Shown: positions 42,210-51,487 of the stretch, piece after piece | Numbering within the stretch: the first letter of the stretch is position 1 | How the letters are laid out: every line of letters starts with the position of its first letter | NCBI RefSeq assembly: GCF_013141775.1 | Contig: NZ_WHOB01000012.1 | Coordinates: 186,001-250,000 of the forward strand | DNA: 64,000 nucleotides | Reading direction: 5' to 3' | From: Paenibacillus phytohabitans | GTDB taxonomy: Bacteria; Bacillota; Bacilli; Paenibacillales; Paenibacillaceae | The notes under the pieces: model-generated | What the model was told of the DNA's origin: nothing | Databases searched by the model: none | What the model saw: the letters and a program-made list of their open reading frames with translations, nothing else | Program-made: the position numbers and the translations under genes

Positions 42210-43486
42210 AGTCACTTTTTCGCAATCCTGTATTCTGCAAGCTGTTTTTTGCAGCTTTTGCTTCTCAGCTGGGTACGGTGGTTGGCAACATGGCTTTTGC
42301 CTATTATCTGGTAGACCGGTTCAGCGAACGCCCCTCCCTGGCAACCACTGCGGAGCTGATGTATTCCCTGCCTACGCTGGCTGTATTCTGGATCGTTGGG
42401 GTTGCGGCCGACCGGTTCGACCGTAAGCATATCGCTGCATACAGTGATTGGATCCGTGCTGGATTGACCTTACTGCTGCTGTTATTCGTACATTACGATT
42501 TAATTGTGCTATGTTTTCTGGTTTTGTTTCTGCGCAGCTCGATCTCCAAATTTTTTGGTCCGGCTGAGATGGGGCTGCTGCAGGGAAGCATAGGTCATGA
42601 CCAGTATGTTCAGGCCTCCGGTTTGAACCAGATCGTTATGGGAATGTTCATGTTATTCGGGATGAGTCTGGGAGCGACCGCTTATCATTTTATTGGAATT
42701 CAAGGCGCTATCATCGTTGATTGTGTCAGTTTTCTAATTTCGGGTCTGCTGCTGGCCTGGGGGGATTTCCCCGAGAATGCCCGGATGCCTAACGGTAAGA
42801 ACCGTATTCGCGAGCTCCGCTTTTCGCACCTCATTACAGATTTCTCGCAAGGTCTTCGCTATATCGCCGGAAATCGGCTGCTTCTCGTACTGATCAGCGG
42901 GTTTTTGTTCTTTGGGATCGTAAATGGTGTGTTTGCAGTGCTTCCGATTTTTGCAATGAAGTATAAGCTGAGCCCGGATAATTATGTTGTTTATTCCTCG
43001 ATGATTACCGTTTTTCTTGGCATCGGCTTCCTGGTGGGCAGTATTCTCGGCCCGCGTCTCATTGCCCGCTTCACGCGGACTCCGGTACTTATAACGGGAT
43101 TATTCGCAGCAAGCCTGCTTATCGGCGGCCTGGGTTTTGCCGGGCAGGTCGAGGTATACCTGGCTATTGTCCTGCTCGCGGGTATTGCTATTGCGCCAAT
43201 TAATATCGTTCTTGGCAGCTGGATGCCTGAACTGGTTCCCGCCCGTAATATGGGCCGGGTTAATGCTTTGATTGATCCGGTTATGATGCTGGGCCACTCC
43301 ATGGCACTAAGCATAGTCGCCCTGGCCTTTCCGGCCTGGATTTCAGTGACTTGGCTGCATTATATACTCGCGCTTTGTACAGTAGGCGTCAGCTTCTTCT
43401 ATCTTTTTTCACTTCCTTCCCTCGTCCGCAGGCTTGGGGTTCAAACGGCTGCAGAACACGAGGCATCGCACAGTGAACCGGCTTGA
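42206..43486 (+). CDS. MFS exporter, probable product efflux/self-resistance
   Basis: The 426-residue protein has about 12 membrane spans and resembles the MFS_3/transmembrane-secretion-effector group: 'ASQLGTVVGNMAFAYYLV' in TM1, 'GVAADRFDRKHI' (motif A) after TM2, 'LGSWMPELVPARNMGRVNA' between TM10 and TM11. Such pumps often accompany natural-product clusters and export the compound. Its start codon overlaps the tetR stop (ATGA) with GGGGGAGGAA upstream, so the two are one transcription unit. The substrate is inferred from context only. A bidirectional hairpin terminator follows. Confidence 0.86.
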   Translation: MKSLFRNPVFCKLFFAAFASQLGTVVGNMAFAYYLVDRFSERPSLATTAELMYSLPTLAVFWIVGVAADRFDRKHIAAYSDWIRAGLTLLLLLFVHYDLIVLCFLVLFLRSSISKFFGPAEMGLLQGSIGHDQYVQASGLNQIVMGMFMLFGMSLGATAYHFIGIQGAIIVDCVSFLISGLLLAWGDFPENARMPNGKNRIRELRFSHLITDFSQGLRYIAGNRLLLVLISGFLFFGIVNGVFAVLPIFAMKYKLSPDNYVVYSSMITVFLGIGFLVGSILGPRLIARFTRTPVLITGLFAASLLIGGLGFAGQVEVYLAIVLLAGIAIAPINIVLGSWMPELVPARNMGRVNALIDPVMMLGHSMALSIVALAFPAWISVTWLHYILALCTVGVSFFYLFSLPSLVRRLGVQTAAEHEASHSEPA

Positions 43487-43529
43487 GATGACTATCTTTG
43501 TTGAACTAACGCCCTTTGTTAGCCCCGTT

Positions 43530-43585
43530 AAAAAAAAGAGCGGTCCTTTAAGTCACTGAAGTGACTTGAAGAACCGTCCTTTTTG
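43530..43585. terminator. Bidirectional terminator between the MFS and beta-helix genes
   Basis: A hairpin with 17-base arms (CGGTCCTTTAAGTCACT / AGTGACTTGAAGAACCG, two mismatches) is flanked by TTTTT on the plus strand and by eight T residues on the minus strand. It serves the two convergent genes ending at 43486 and 43669. Confidence 0.85.
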
Positions 43586-43668
43586 AATTGCTGCCTCTCT
43601 ATATCACAGTAACTATCGTAATCCGGTTCACCGCTTCAATTCTATAGCTGACTCCTTGAATGTATCGG

Positions 43669-46600
43669 CTACTCCTGCACCGCCGTCAGCACCAGGTCGT
43701 CGAAATGGACTTCACCGGCGGCGCTGCCTTTATACAGATAAATCGTGGCGCTGGTGCTGGCGCTTCCTGTTGTGAATTCAATTTCTTTGTGCACATATCC
43801 TGTGCCCTGCTCGAAGCCCCAGGCATCCGTGAATGTGCCGCCGTAATTCTTGACCCCAAATACCGCTACACCGCCGTCTGCACTTTGTCCTAAGCCGGAC
43901 AGCCTGTAGGTCGTGTCCGGAAGCAGGCCGGAGACCGTCTGCTCCATGCCTGAAGCCGGCCCGCTTAGCCTTGCGGAGTATTCTCCTGTATACGGGGCAG
44001 TGTCTGAGATCGCAGCACCATTATAATGGACTGCCCAGCCGGTGAAATCACCGCTCTCGAAGCCGGGGTTCTGCAGCAGGTTGACAGGCTCCGGTTCCGG
44101 TTCGGTCTCCGCCGGAATGAACTTGAAATAATCATAGTTCGCCGTAAATCCTGTACCGCCTCCCGTGAACAGGCCGATCTTCGGCTCCGCAATTTCCACT
44201 GTCTGATCCGCTCCGGCCTGCTGGTAGCTCACACCGTCAGCGGAATAGAAGCCGCTGTACGTATTGCCCGTCTTCACGAGTCTGAGGTATACGGCCGAGC
44301 CCAGAGTATCGGCAGTTTCGACATGCTGCCGCACGGTATTTTTTTGTGCGGTGAACTGGAATTCGTTGCCGGTGCCGTACATCCGGGTAATCCGGACGAA
44401 GGTCGCATCGCTCTCATAGACAATCAGGCCGCCCTGGGCCCATGGGGACGCCGGTAATCCCGTCAGCTTAGTCTCTAAGGTCCAGTCCCCTTCAGGCGCT
44501 CCGGTGAGCAGAAGATTCTTGGCCGTTGCAGCCCCCTCTGCGATTTCCCCGCTCTCTGCTGTTATCCGCATAGAGCCGGGATTTGCCGTCAGCGACCAGG
44601 CTGCGCTGTTCTCCCTAACCCAAGTCCACTGACCATCCAGATCGGGCCCGGCGAATTCGTCACTTCCGCCTTCGGTGAACACCGGTTCGGCGGGACCGGC
44701 AGGAGATGCGCTGAATTGAATCAATTCCAGATCGTCGAACGTCACTTGCCCCGCCCCTCCGGCTTTGTACAGAAATATTGTAGCGCTGGTGCTGGAGGCC
44801 CCTGTAGTAAATGTAATTTCCTTGCGGGTATATGCAGCTGCAGTCATATAGACACTCTGTTCGGCGTTGCCGTGGTTCTTCACTCCGAATACGGCCGAGC
44901 CGCCGCCGCTGGCTGCGCCATAAGCGTATAGCTTATACATGGTGTTCGGATGCAGTCCGCCAATGTTCTGCTCCATTCCTGCATAGTTGCCGGTAAGTGC
45001 CGCTGCATAGGTTCCGGTATGTGCTCCGGTGTTTACGATAGAAGCTCCATTGTAATGAAGCGGCCAGTTGCTGAAATCACCTGTCTCAAACCCCGGATTG
45101 AGCAGCAGATTACTCTGGGAAGGCGGCTGTGGCAGCGGAGGCAGATTGTTCGGGTCCAGCCCCGCTCCCTCGTAGGCCCCAATATTGGGAGCAGTGCCTG
45201 CCGGAACAGAATTGCCGAAATAATCGCTGCCGCCGTTGCTGCTGATGATTCTGCCGCTGCCAATGGCCGGAGAGGTATTCAGCAGCTGATAACCGGCCAG
45301 CGTGCCGCGTCCGATGCCACCCGAGGCTGGCGAAGCGAGCTTCGGATCAGTGGTGATTTTGTGCGGGTCAGCCGGTTCGCTGGATGGATGGTTGCCGTAG
45401 AACAGATTATTATCGAATATGTTGCCGGTGCTGGAGCCGAACTGGTATCCCCCGGTGCCCAGATTATAGATCAGGTTGTTGTAAAAGGCCGTATTTGAAG
45501 CATAGCCATCCCAAAAGCCGTAATTGACCACCTTGGTGCTGGAAGTGAGCGGCAGATAGACCGTATTATTATAGAACTTCGCGCCGTTGACCGGGCCGTT
45601 CAGATTGAACACCGCACCGCCGTCATTCTCGCTGATATTATAGCGGACGACCGCATTGGTATTGTAATTGGAGGCAGTTGTCCCGTCATTGACGACCAGT
45701 ACCATCCCCCCTGCGTTATGGTGACTGTAATTGTACTGGATAATAGTGCCGTCACTGTTATAATCCGCATCAAAGGCCATTGCGTCGCCGCCGGGGGCGG
45801 TGTTGTAGACTTCATTGTACTGGATGACCGCATCCTTCGTGCCCCATACCCACAGCGGCACATGGTATCCGGACGCGCGGACATGGGTATCGTACACCAC
45901 ATTATGCTCAATGACCCCGCCCGTCGTATTGAGCACAACCGCCCCGTCGGCAGCCACATCGTTAATGACATTATTCTGCACCTTAAGACCGGTGGAGTAG
46001 GTGCGCTGTGCTCCATTCAGATAGATTCCTACACTGTCGAGCGAATAGATGTGATTATTCTTGATGACCACGTCCGACACATGCAGATCCCAGTCCGGAC
46101 CCCAGACGATAATTCCGCCGTTATGCACATAATCGGTGGCTGTTGTCCCTTTGACCTGATGGATATCGAGATTCTCGAACACGAAATGCTTATAGACCTT
46201 GGGATTGGTCCAGCTTCCGCTGCTTCCGCTGACATGAATGCCTCTGCGCTCGCCCGGACTGGCTGCATTATTGGTAATCTCGAGATTACGGACCTCCCAC
46301 TGCTCCTGATTGTAGAAATATACGGCAGCGGCGGCACCACCACCTGCAATCAACGGCTTGGCCCCTTCGCTGTACCGGTCAATCTGAATCGGGCTGCCTT
46401 CGCTGCCGGAGCCCTGGGGTGACAGCGTCCCCGTCCAGACTCCGCCCGCCTTGAACAGAATACGGTCGCCGGGATGAAAGACGGTAGCATTCACTTTGTC
46501 CAGCGTCTTCCAGGCCTGGGCTTCGGAGCTGCCTGTGTTGCTGTCGCTGCCCCCTGCCGAATCGACATAATAGGATGTACCGTCTGCGCGGACCGTTGAC

Positions 46601-46686
46601 GGGACTAATACGGACAGTACAGATGCCAGAATCAGGATTGCCGTCAAAATCAGCTTGTTCATCTGATGCCATGGTCTTCTTGTCAT
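43669..46686 (-). CDS. Secreted right-handed beta-helix protein with CBM-like modules
   Basis: A 1005-residue exported protein; the signal peptide lies at about 9-33 ('MNKLILTAILILASVLSVLV'). Residues 38-505 are a parallel beta-helix of the pectate-lyase-9/DUF1565 kind ('YYVDSAGGSDSNTGSS', then repeated 'VIKNNHIY', 'VQNNVIND', 'IEHNVVYD', 'IQYNEVYN'), a fold used by polysaccharide lyases. Residues about 525-655 and 875-1005 are two related carbohydrate-binding-like jelly rolls ('LLNPGFETGDFSNW' and 'LLQNPGFESGDFTGW'). Between them (about 670-865) is a DUF1349/concanavalin-like domain ('EGDWTLETKL', 'GGLIVYESDATF'). GGGAGG precedes the ATG at 46686. The substrate is unknown, probably a plant cell-wall polymer. 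Confidence 0.82.
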   Translation of the reverse strand: MTRRPWHQMNKLILTAILILASVLSVLVPSTVRADGTSYYVDSAGGSDSNTGSSEAQAWKTLDKVNATVFHPGDRILFKAGGVWTGTLSPQGSGSEGSPIQIDRYSEGAKPLIAGGGAAAAVYFYNQEQWEVRNLEITNNAASPGERRGIHVSGSSGSWTNPKVYKHFVFENLDIHQVKGTTATDYVHNGGIIVWGPDWDLHVSDVVIKNNHIYSLDSVGIYLNGAQRTYSTGLKVQNNVINDVAADGAVVLNTTGGVIEHNVVYDTHVRASGYHVPLWVWGTKDAVIQYNEVYNTAPGGDAMAFDADYNSDGTIIQYNYSHHNAGGMVLVVNDGTTASNYNTNAVVRYNISENDGGAVFNLNGPVNGAKFYNNTVYLPLTSSTKVVNYGFWDGYASNTAFYNNLIYNLGTGGYQFGSSTGNIFDNNLFYGNHPSSEPADPHKITTDPKLASPASGGIGRGTLAGYQLLNTSPAIGSGRIISSNGGSDYFGNSVPAGTAPNIGAYEGAGLDPNNLPPLPQPPSQSNLLLNPGFETGDFSNWPLHYNGASIVNTGAHTGTYAAALTGNYAGMEQNIGGLHPNTMYKLYAYGAASGGGSAVFGVKNHGNAEQSVYMTAAAYTRKEITFTTGASSTSATIFLYKAGGAGQVTFDDLELIQFSASPAGPAEPVFTEGGSDEFAGPDLDGQWTWVRENSAAWSLTANPGSMRITAESGEIAEGAATAKNLLLTGAPEGDWTLETKLTGLPASPWAQGGLIVYESDATFVRITRMYGTGNEFQFTAQKNTVRQHVETADTLGSAVYLRLVKTGNTYSGFYSADGVSYQQAGADQTVEIAEPKIGLFTGGGTGFTANYDYFKFIPAETEPEPEPVNLLQNPGFESGDFTGWAVHYNGAAISDTAPYTGEYSARLSGPASGMEQTVSGLLPDTTYRLSGLGQSADGGVAVFGVKNYGGTFTDAWGFEQGTGYVHKEIEFTTGSASTSATIYLYKGSAAGEVHFDDLVLTAVQE

Positions 46687-46718
46687 CTTGTCTTAAACCT
46701 CCCGATATGAATGGTATG

Positions 46719-47864
46719 CTACTGCATTTGCAGGCCGGAATATCCCGGCTCCGTTAGCTCAATCCGGGCGGAACGGATTCGCTGCTCCAGTTCCCGCCCG
46801 AAGCCTGTCTCCGCCGCCGCTTTCCCTTTCCGCTCCGCCGCTGCTGTTTCTGGCTTCTGCGGTTTTACATCGCCAAGCACCGCCATTACCCATTCCCCTG
46901 TGAAGCCTTCATCCATGACCGGGCTGATCTCGCCGGACTCCCGCTCACTGGTTAGCCAGGTGTACAGCTGGCCCTGCTCGCGGAAATACACTCTGGCGTT
47001 TGCGCTGTCCAGACTTTCACTGCTTAGAGTCAAGTCAGGAAAGGAAGCGTTATCATTTCTCAGTTTTGAAATCGCCTCTTCCGGGCTTCTGCCCTCAAGA
47101 AGCAACTGACGCACCTCAGACAGAAGCTGTTGTGTTCCCGGCTTGTTATCCGCTACACCTTGCCCTTTGCTCCGGTATGCTATGGAAATGCGGGTAAACG
47201 TAAGCTCTTGTTCCTCAGAAATGCTGCTAACCTGATCCTCCCGTGCCGGTTCATCTTCCCGTCCGTGTTCCCCAGGCACTGTCATCCTCTCCCGAAGCGC
47301 AACCTCCAGATTGCTCAGATAGTACGGGATGAAGCTGCCTTCATCCAGCTCGGCCGGACCAAACACCGCTATCCCGGCAGCCGCTGCCTGAGCCCGCCGT
47401 TTGTTCTCGCGTTCCATCTCAGAGAGCAGCCCGTCAAAGTCCGTGCTGTCAACAAGCCCTCCTTCATACCCCATCTCCAGCAGAATCCGGCTTCGTGTCC
47501 AGGACGTAAGCGCCTCACGCTTGAGCAGCTCCAGCGGATTCACCCCGTCAATCTCCAGCTCCCAGAAGTTCTCTTCATACGCCTGATGGTAAGTATCCCG
47601 GAAGTATTCAATCACCTGCGTGCGCTGGAGTCCCATCGCATACTTCAGTTCCGCCGCCGTCACTGCATGCCCGTTGATCCGTGCCACCTCGGTGTCCATT
47701 GTCATCCGCTCCGTTATGCCCAGTTGAGCCTTGGTGGAAGCATTCTCCTTTCCCTCAGGCCCAACGAGCCTTTCCGGGACTCCGCCTCCGCTTAACAGCA
47801 GGACAACGGCCAGACACAGCGGGACACCCGAAGCTGCGGCAGCTCTGCTTTTTGTCCATTTCAC
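46719..47864 (-). CDS. Exported SurA/PrsA-N-like protein, function unknown
   Basis: The 381-residue protein has a signal-anchor-like N-terminus ('GVPLCLAVVLLLSGG'). 'VARINGHAVTAAELKYAMG' at about 60-78 is the opening of SurA/trigger-factor-type chaperone domains. A long helical middle and a Lys/Glu/Ala-rich tail follow; I do not see a clear parvulin PPIase core, so isomerase activity is doubtful. The start is GTG at 47864, with GGGAG six bases upstream. It lies between the solute-binding-protein gene and the beta-helix gene on the same strand, and may help fold or hold exported polysaccharide-degrading proteins (inference). Confidence 0.6.
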   Translation of the reverse strand: MKWTKSRAAAASGVPLCLAVVLLLSGGGVPERLVGPEGKENASTKAQLGITERMTMDTEVARINGHAVTAAELKYAMGLQRTQVIEYFRDTYHQAYEENFWELEIDGVNPLELLKREALTSWTRSRILLEMGYEGGLVDSTDFDGLLSEMERENKRRAQAAAAGIAVFGPAELDEGSFIPYYLSNLEVALRERMTVPGEHGREDEPAREDQVSSISEEQELTFTRISIAYRSKGQGVADNKPGTQQLLSEVRQLLLEGRSPEEAISKLRNDNASFPDLTLSSESLDSANARVYFREQGQLYTWLTSERESGEISPVMDEGFTGEWVMAVLGDVKPQKPETAAAERKGKAAAETGFGRELEQRIRSARIELTEPGYSGLQMQ

Positions 47865-47916
47865 CGCATTCTCCCACCTTCCTTAACAGGTATACATTGC
47901 ATATTCACCAGGCAGC

Positions 47917-47965
47917 AAAAAGGAGGAGGATGATCCCGGCTTCCCGTCCGTTTCTCCTCCTCCTT
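47917..47965 (-). terminator. Terminator after the solute-binding-protein gene
   Basis: On the minus strand AAGGAGGAGGAG pairs with a facing TCCTCCTCCTT and is followed by TTTTT, 70-110 bp after the stop codon. Some read-through into the downstream genes is possible. Confidence 0.7.
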
Positions 47966-48031
47966 CCGGCTAGCGTCCGGCAACAGCAGTCCTGCAGCTT
48001 TAGCCCAGATAACTCCTGCTGGGTTCGCCTG

Positions 48032-49759
48032 TCACTTCGTGCTGTCAAACCATTCATTGGCTTCCTTCGTCATCTGCTCTCCGCCAATGCTGTACCATTC
48101 CTTGACGAATGTATCGAAATCCTCCAGCGGCTTGCGGCCGTAGATGATCGCCATGATCGCCTCTCCTTCAAGCTTCGTTGTGATGCCTCCCTTGGACTGC
48201 ATCGCCGGTGTACTGGCTCCAAGGAACTTGGGCGCCCAGTAGCTGTCCTTGGCCCATCCATCGACGACGATCTGCGCCGCCTTCAGAATATCGGGATTGC
48301 CAAGAGCCGCAGCTTCAGCCTCTGTAAGATTTCCCTGTTCCAGCAAATCCCCCTTGTCTGCGGATTGCTGCAGCACACTGAACGGGTCCTTCGGCTCATA
48401 CAGGAAGTATTTGTAGACCCCTACCGAGCCTCCGGGGATATCCTCGCTAACCGTGGAGACCGTTCCGTCCGCCTTAAGGGTATAGTCATAGTCTTCAGCC
48501 CAGCCGTGCTCGAATTCGCTGCCTGGTTCTTTGTCCACTCCGGCGAACAGACGGTTGAGATACAGGAACAGAGCATCGGTATGCTCAAAGCCTTGCCTTA
48601 CCAGCATCCCTCCCTTCAGGAACGTGGTATCACGCGCTCCTGCCTTGCCATTCTCAGTGGGGATGGGGTAGGGCTTCATCGTTGCTCCCGGCACGTTCTT
48701 CTGCAGGTCAGGAACCGGCCAGCTGCCCATCCAATACGGAGCCACCACGACCCCTACCCGTCCCTGGCCAATCAGCTCGGCGAGCTTGTTCTCATCGTGC
48801 AGCCCGGCCTCCTTGGAGATATAGCCCTTCTGGTACCAGTTCCGCATTACCTCAAGGCCCTTCTTCATCTCTGGTACGGTCGAACCATGCACCAGCTTAC
48901 CGTCCGCGCCCTGGTTCCACTGGTAAGGAACGGTTCCGAACGGCCCGAAGATCCAGGTGCTCTCCCCGAGCCAGCCTGCCAGCGGATTCGGGTGGCCGCC
49001 GCCCGAGCCAAGACTCACGCCAAGCGGAATGATAGAATCCGTATTGCCCGGCTTCTTATCTAGCAGCGCCTGCATGAAGGCTTCCAGCTCCTCAAAGGTC
49101 GACGGTGCCTGCATCCCCAGTTCGTCCAGCCAGTCCTGGCGGACCCACATGACAGCATTATCGTTCCCGGCGTTGGCAAAGTAAGGCAGGCCCATATGCT
49201 TACCCTCGAAGGTAACCTGGCTCCAGATCAGCGGGTGGGAGCTGAAGATCTCCTTCACGCGGTCCGAGGCATACTTGTCGAAATCCGCTGAAACATCCTT
49301 GTAGGCTCCGGATTCGATCAGCTCATTCATCAGTCCGATATCCATCGTTGTGACGACATCCGGCAGCTCCTGCTTGGCTGTCAGCATCAGCCGCATCTTG
49401 GTGGCGAACTGCTCGCCGGGCACCTCCCACAGATGCTGGATATCAATCCCCAGCTGCTCCTTCGCCCAACGGGTATGCACATTGTCACTCAGTGTCTCCC
49501 CGTTTTTGTACTTGAAGCTGGAATCCGTAGCTGTAACGGTAGTGATGGTGACCGGAGTTTCGAAGCGGTATGTCCCGTCCTTGATCCCTTGAATCCGGGC
49601 AGCGTCTCCCTCCGCCTCCGCAGGCGTAGACGGCTGGGCGGATGACGGCGGCGCTGTGCCGGCAGCTCCGTTGCTGCCGTTCGGTGAACAGGCTGTGAGC
49701 AGCGACAGCAGCAGCGTTGCCGACAATAGCAGCGCGAACCTTTTTTTTGTCCTCTTCAT
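48032..49759 (-). CDS. Extracellular solute-binding lipoprotein of a CUT1-type sugar ABC importer
   Basis: A 575-residue family-1 substrate-binding protein. The lipoprotein signal peptide ends in 'LLTAC' (Cys24), followed by a Ser/Ala/Pro/Glu-rich linker. The body resembles the large LplA/YtcQ-type binding proteins that accompany two permeases and YesM/YesN regulators in Paenibacillus and take up oligosaccharides. The ATG at 49759 has GGGAGG upstream; a reading from 49801 would be unsupported. It lies downstream of yesN-type and yesM-type genes on the same strand, while the permeases are divergent (53344-55208). The ligand is unknown; aldouronate-like oligosaccharides would fit the neighbouring GH115 (inference). 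Confidence 0.87.
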   Translation of the reverse strand: MKRTKKRFALLLSATLLLSLLTACSPNGSNGAAGTAPPSSAQPSTPAEAEGDAARIQGIKDGTYRFETPVTITTVTATDSSFKYKNGETLSDNVHTRWAKEQLGIDIQHLWEVPGEQFATKMRLMLTAKQELPDVVTTMDIGLMNELIESGAYKDVSADFDKYASDRVKEIFSSHPLIWSQVTFEGKHMGLPYFANAGNDNAVMWVRQDWLDELGMQAPSTFEELEAFMQALLDKKPGNTDSIIPLGVSLGSGGGHPNPLAGWLGESTWIFGPFGTVPYQWNQGADGKLVHGSTVPEMKKGLEVMRNWYQKGYISKEAGLHDENKLAELIGQGRVGVVVAPYWMGSWPVPDLQKNVPGATMKPYPIPTENGKAGARDTTFLKGGMLVRQGFEHTDALFLYLNRLFAGVDKEPGSEFEHGWAEDYDYTLKADGTVSTVSEDIPGGSVGVYKYFLYEPKDPFSVLQQSADKGDLLEQGNLTEAEAAALGNPDILKAAQIVVDGWAKDSYWAPKFLGASTPAMQSKGGITTKLEGEAIMAIIYGRKPLEDFDTFVKEWYSIGGEQMTKEANEWFDSTK

Positions 49760-49870
49760 GCAAGAGCCTCCCTGTGTTCCTGTAATCTCTGACGCATTCA
49801 TCTTATTACAACGCTTTCACGGGAGTAAGAGAGAAAGATTTAAGGTGATATGGTAAATTCTTAAGCATTG

Positions 49871-51487
49871 TTACAGCAGGCGTTCCCGGTATTCCTGCGG
49901 CGTAATCCCGTAATAGTTCTTGAACAGCTTGCTGAAATACGGAGGATTCTGGAAGCCCAGCCGGGCGGCCAGCTCATAAATCCGGATCTCCGTAGAGCGC
50001 AGCAGCACCGCTGCCTGCTCCATCCGGTAACGCATAATGTAATCGCTCAGATTCTCGCCCGTCTCCAGCTTGTACATGGAGGACAGATATACCGCATGGA
50101 GCTTCACGTGGTCGGCAATGCTCTGCAGGGAGACATCCCGGGCAAGATTCTCCTCAATGAAGCGGTGGATTCTCGCCAGCAGCTGGCGCTTGTGATCGTT
50201 GTATTCCGCATTCTCCGACTGCGCAAGACAGGACAATATCCCCTCCGCCCAGTCCGCAATGGTGGCGGCACTGCGCATGATCCGGGCTGATTCACCAAGC
50301 TCTCCCTTCCCGGATGTCGCCTCCATCAGGGTCTTTCCCTGCTGGTGGGCAATGGCCAGGAAAGCGCTCACCAGCGTATGGTACAGCTCGGCCAGATGCT
50401 CTTCGGAATCGAGCAGCTTCTCCTCCATTTCGCGGACAATGGCGACCAGCTTACTGCGCACCTCATCCCACCGGCCTCCCTCCATCAGCCGCAGGAATGC
50501 CGGCGGCGCATAGAGTGAGGTCAAGGTGCGGTCAACCGTCCGGTTGCTGCCCGCTAGAGCCAGGAATTCCTGCTCACTGCGCGGGATTTTCCGGAATTCG
50601 TTCAGCGACTTGCGGTAGACCTGCGCCAGCTCCAAGGGAAAGCGCAGCGGTTCACTCAGCAAAAGCGAGACCTGCCCCTTGAGTAGGCCGGACACCTTCA
50701 GCTGCAGTTCATGTGCCTTGGTATGCAGAGCCCTCACATCCATTTCACCCATCTCCTGCGGTTGCTCCCGGCTGCGCAGCGCAAAGATGAGATAGCCATA
50801 GGCATCACGGCAATGCCAGACATCACAGTCCGGCTCCAGAATCTCTGCCGCAATATTCCGCACCGCATATTCAAACAGCAGGGCATCCGGTTCTTCTCCG
50901 CTGCCGAATACCTTCTCGGGCCGCACCATCACCAGCAGCAGCGAATCCTCCGCATGGAAGGGGAGCTGGTACTCCTTCAACCGCTCGGCTAACGCTCCAT
51001 TCTCCGGCAGCTGGCCTGACAGCAGATCATTCAGAAATCCCGACCGCAGCATCGGCATATGCTGGTGCAAGGTCCGCCGCGCCCGTTCCTGGGAAGCAAT
51101 CTGCTCCCATTCCGTGCGGAGGCCGGCGGCAACCCGCTTCACCTCGGCCAGCAGCTCTTCATCCTTGACCGGCTTCAGCAGATAGCCTACCGTCCGGTGC
51201 TCAATCGCCTGCCGGGCGTATTCAAATTCGCCAAAGCCTGACAGCAGCACACAGCGGGTTCTTGGATAATGCTCATGCACATGCTTGCATAAGGCTAAAC
51301 CGTCCATCCCGGGCATGCGGATATCCGTGACCACAATATCGACCGGATGATGCTTCAGCAGCTCTGCCGCCTCCAGACCGGATGCTGCCTGATACACATG
51401 CTCCACACCGGCGGAAGCCCAGTCATTCTGGACCATGCTCTTAAGAATCATTGGCTCGTCATCGACGAGCATCAGCTGCATTTTCAC
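49871..51487 (-). CDS. YesN-type response regulator (receiver + AraC HTH)
   Basis: A response regulator of about 538 residues. Receiver domain at 1-120: 'LMLVDDEPMIL' acidic pocket, 'DIVVTDIRMPGMDGLALCKH' phospho-Asp and 'YLLKPVKDEEL' Lys. A long middle region follows, with an AraC HTH at the C-terminus (about 440-538: 'LQSIADHVKLHAVYLSSMYK', 'IYELAARLGFQNPPYFSKLF', then 'GITPQEYRER'). GTG at 51487, eight bases after AAGGAGG, is the best start; the ATG at 51505 is possible. The gene overlaps the histidine kinase gene by about 29 bp, so they form one unit. It should activate the transport and hydrolase genes nearby when sugars are sensed. Confidence 0.88.
   Translation of the reverse strand: MKMQLMLVDDEPMILKSMVQNDWASAGVEHVYQAASGLEAAELLKHHPVDIVVTDIRMPGMDGLALCKHVHEHYPRTRCVLLSGFGEFEYARQAIEHRTVGYLLKPVKDEELLAEVKRVAAGLRTEWEQIASQERARRTLHQHMPMLRSGFLNDLLSGQLPENGALAERLKEYQLPFHAEDSLLLVMVRPEKVFGSGEEPDALLFEYAVRNIAAEILEPDCDVWHCRDAYGYLIFALRSREQPQEMGEMDVRALHTKAHELQLKVSGLLKGQVSLLLSEPLRFPLELAQVYRKSLNEFRKIPRSEQEFLALAGSNRTVDRTLTSLYAPPAFLRLMEGGRWDEVRSKLVAIVREMEEKLLDSEEHLAELYHTLVSAFLAIAHQQGKTLMEATSGKGELGESARIMRSAATIADWAEGILSCLAQSENAEYNDHKRQLLARIHRFIEENLARDVSLQSIADHVKLHAVYLSSMYKLETGENLSDYIMRYRMEQAAVLLRSTEIRIYELAARLGFQNPPYFSKLFKNYYGITPQEYRERLL

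Noticed and set aside
16039..43486. Assignment of the cluster to a known iturin, mycosubtilin, bacillomycin or fengycin locus
   Set aside because: Domain order, number of modules, detached loader, broken A domain, missing thioesterase and presence of glycosyltransferases all differ from those systems.
46719..47864. Call of a parvulin-type peptidyl-prolyl isomerase
   Set aside because: Only the N-terminal chaperone-like part is recognisable; no parvulin core motif was found, so only a SurA/PrsA-N-like label is given.
47681..49063. Plus-strand open frame of 460 codons
   Set aside because: It lies antisense to the solute-binding-protein and SurA-like genes, has no ribosome binding site, and its composition (Pro/Arg/His/Ser-rich) is that of a mirror frame of GC-rich coding DNA.
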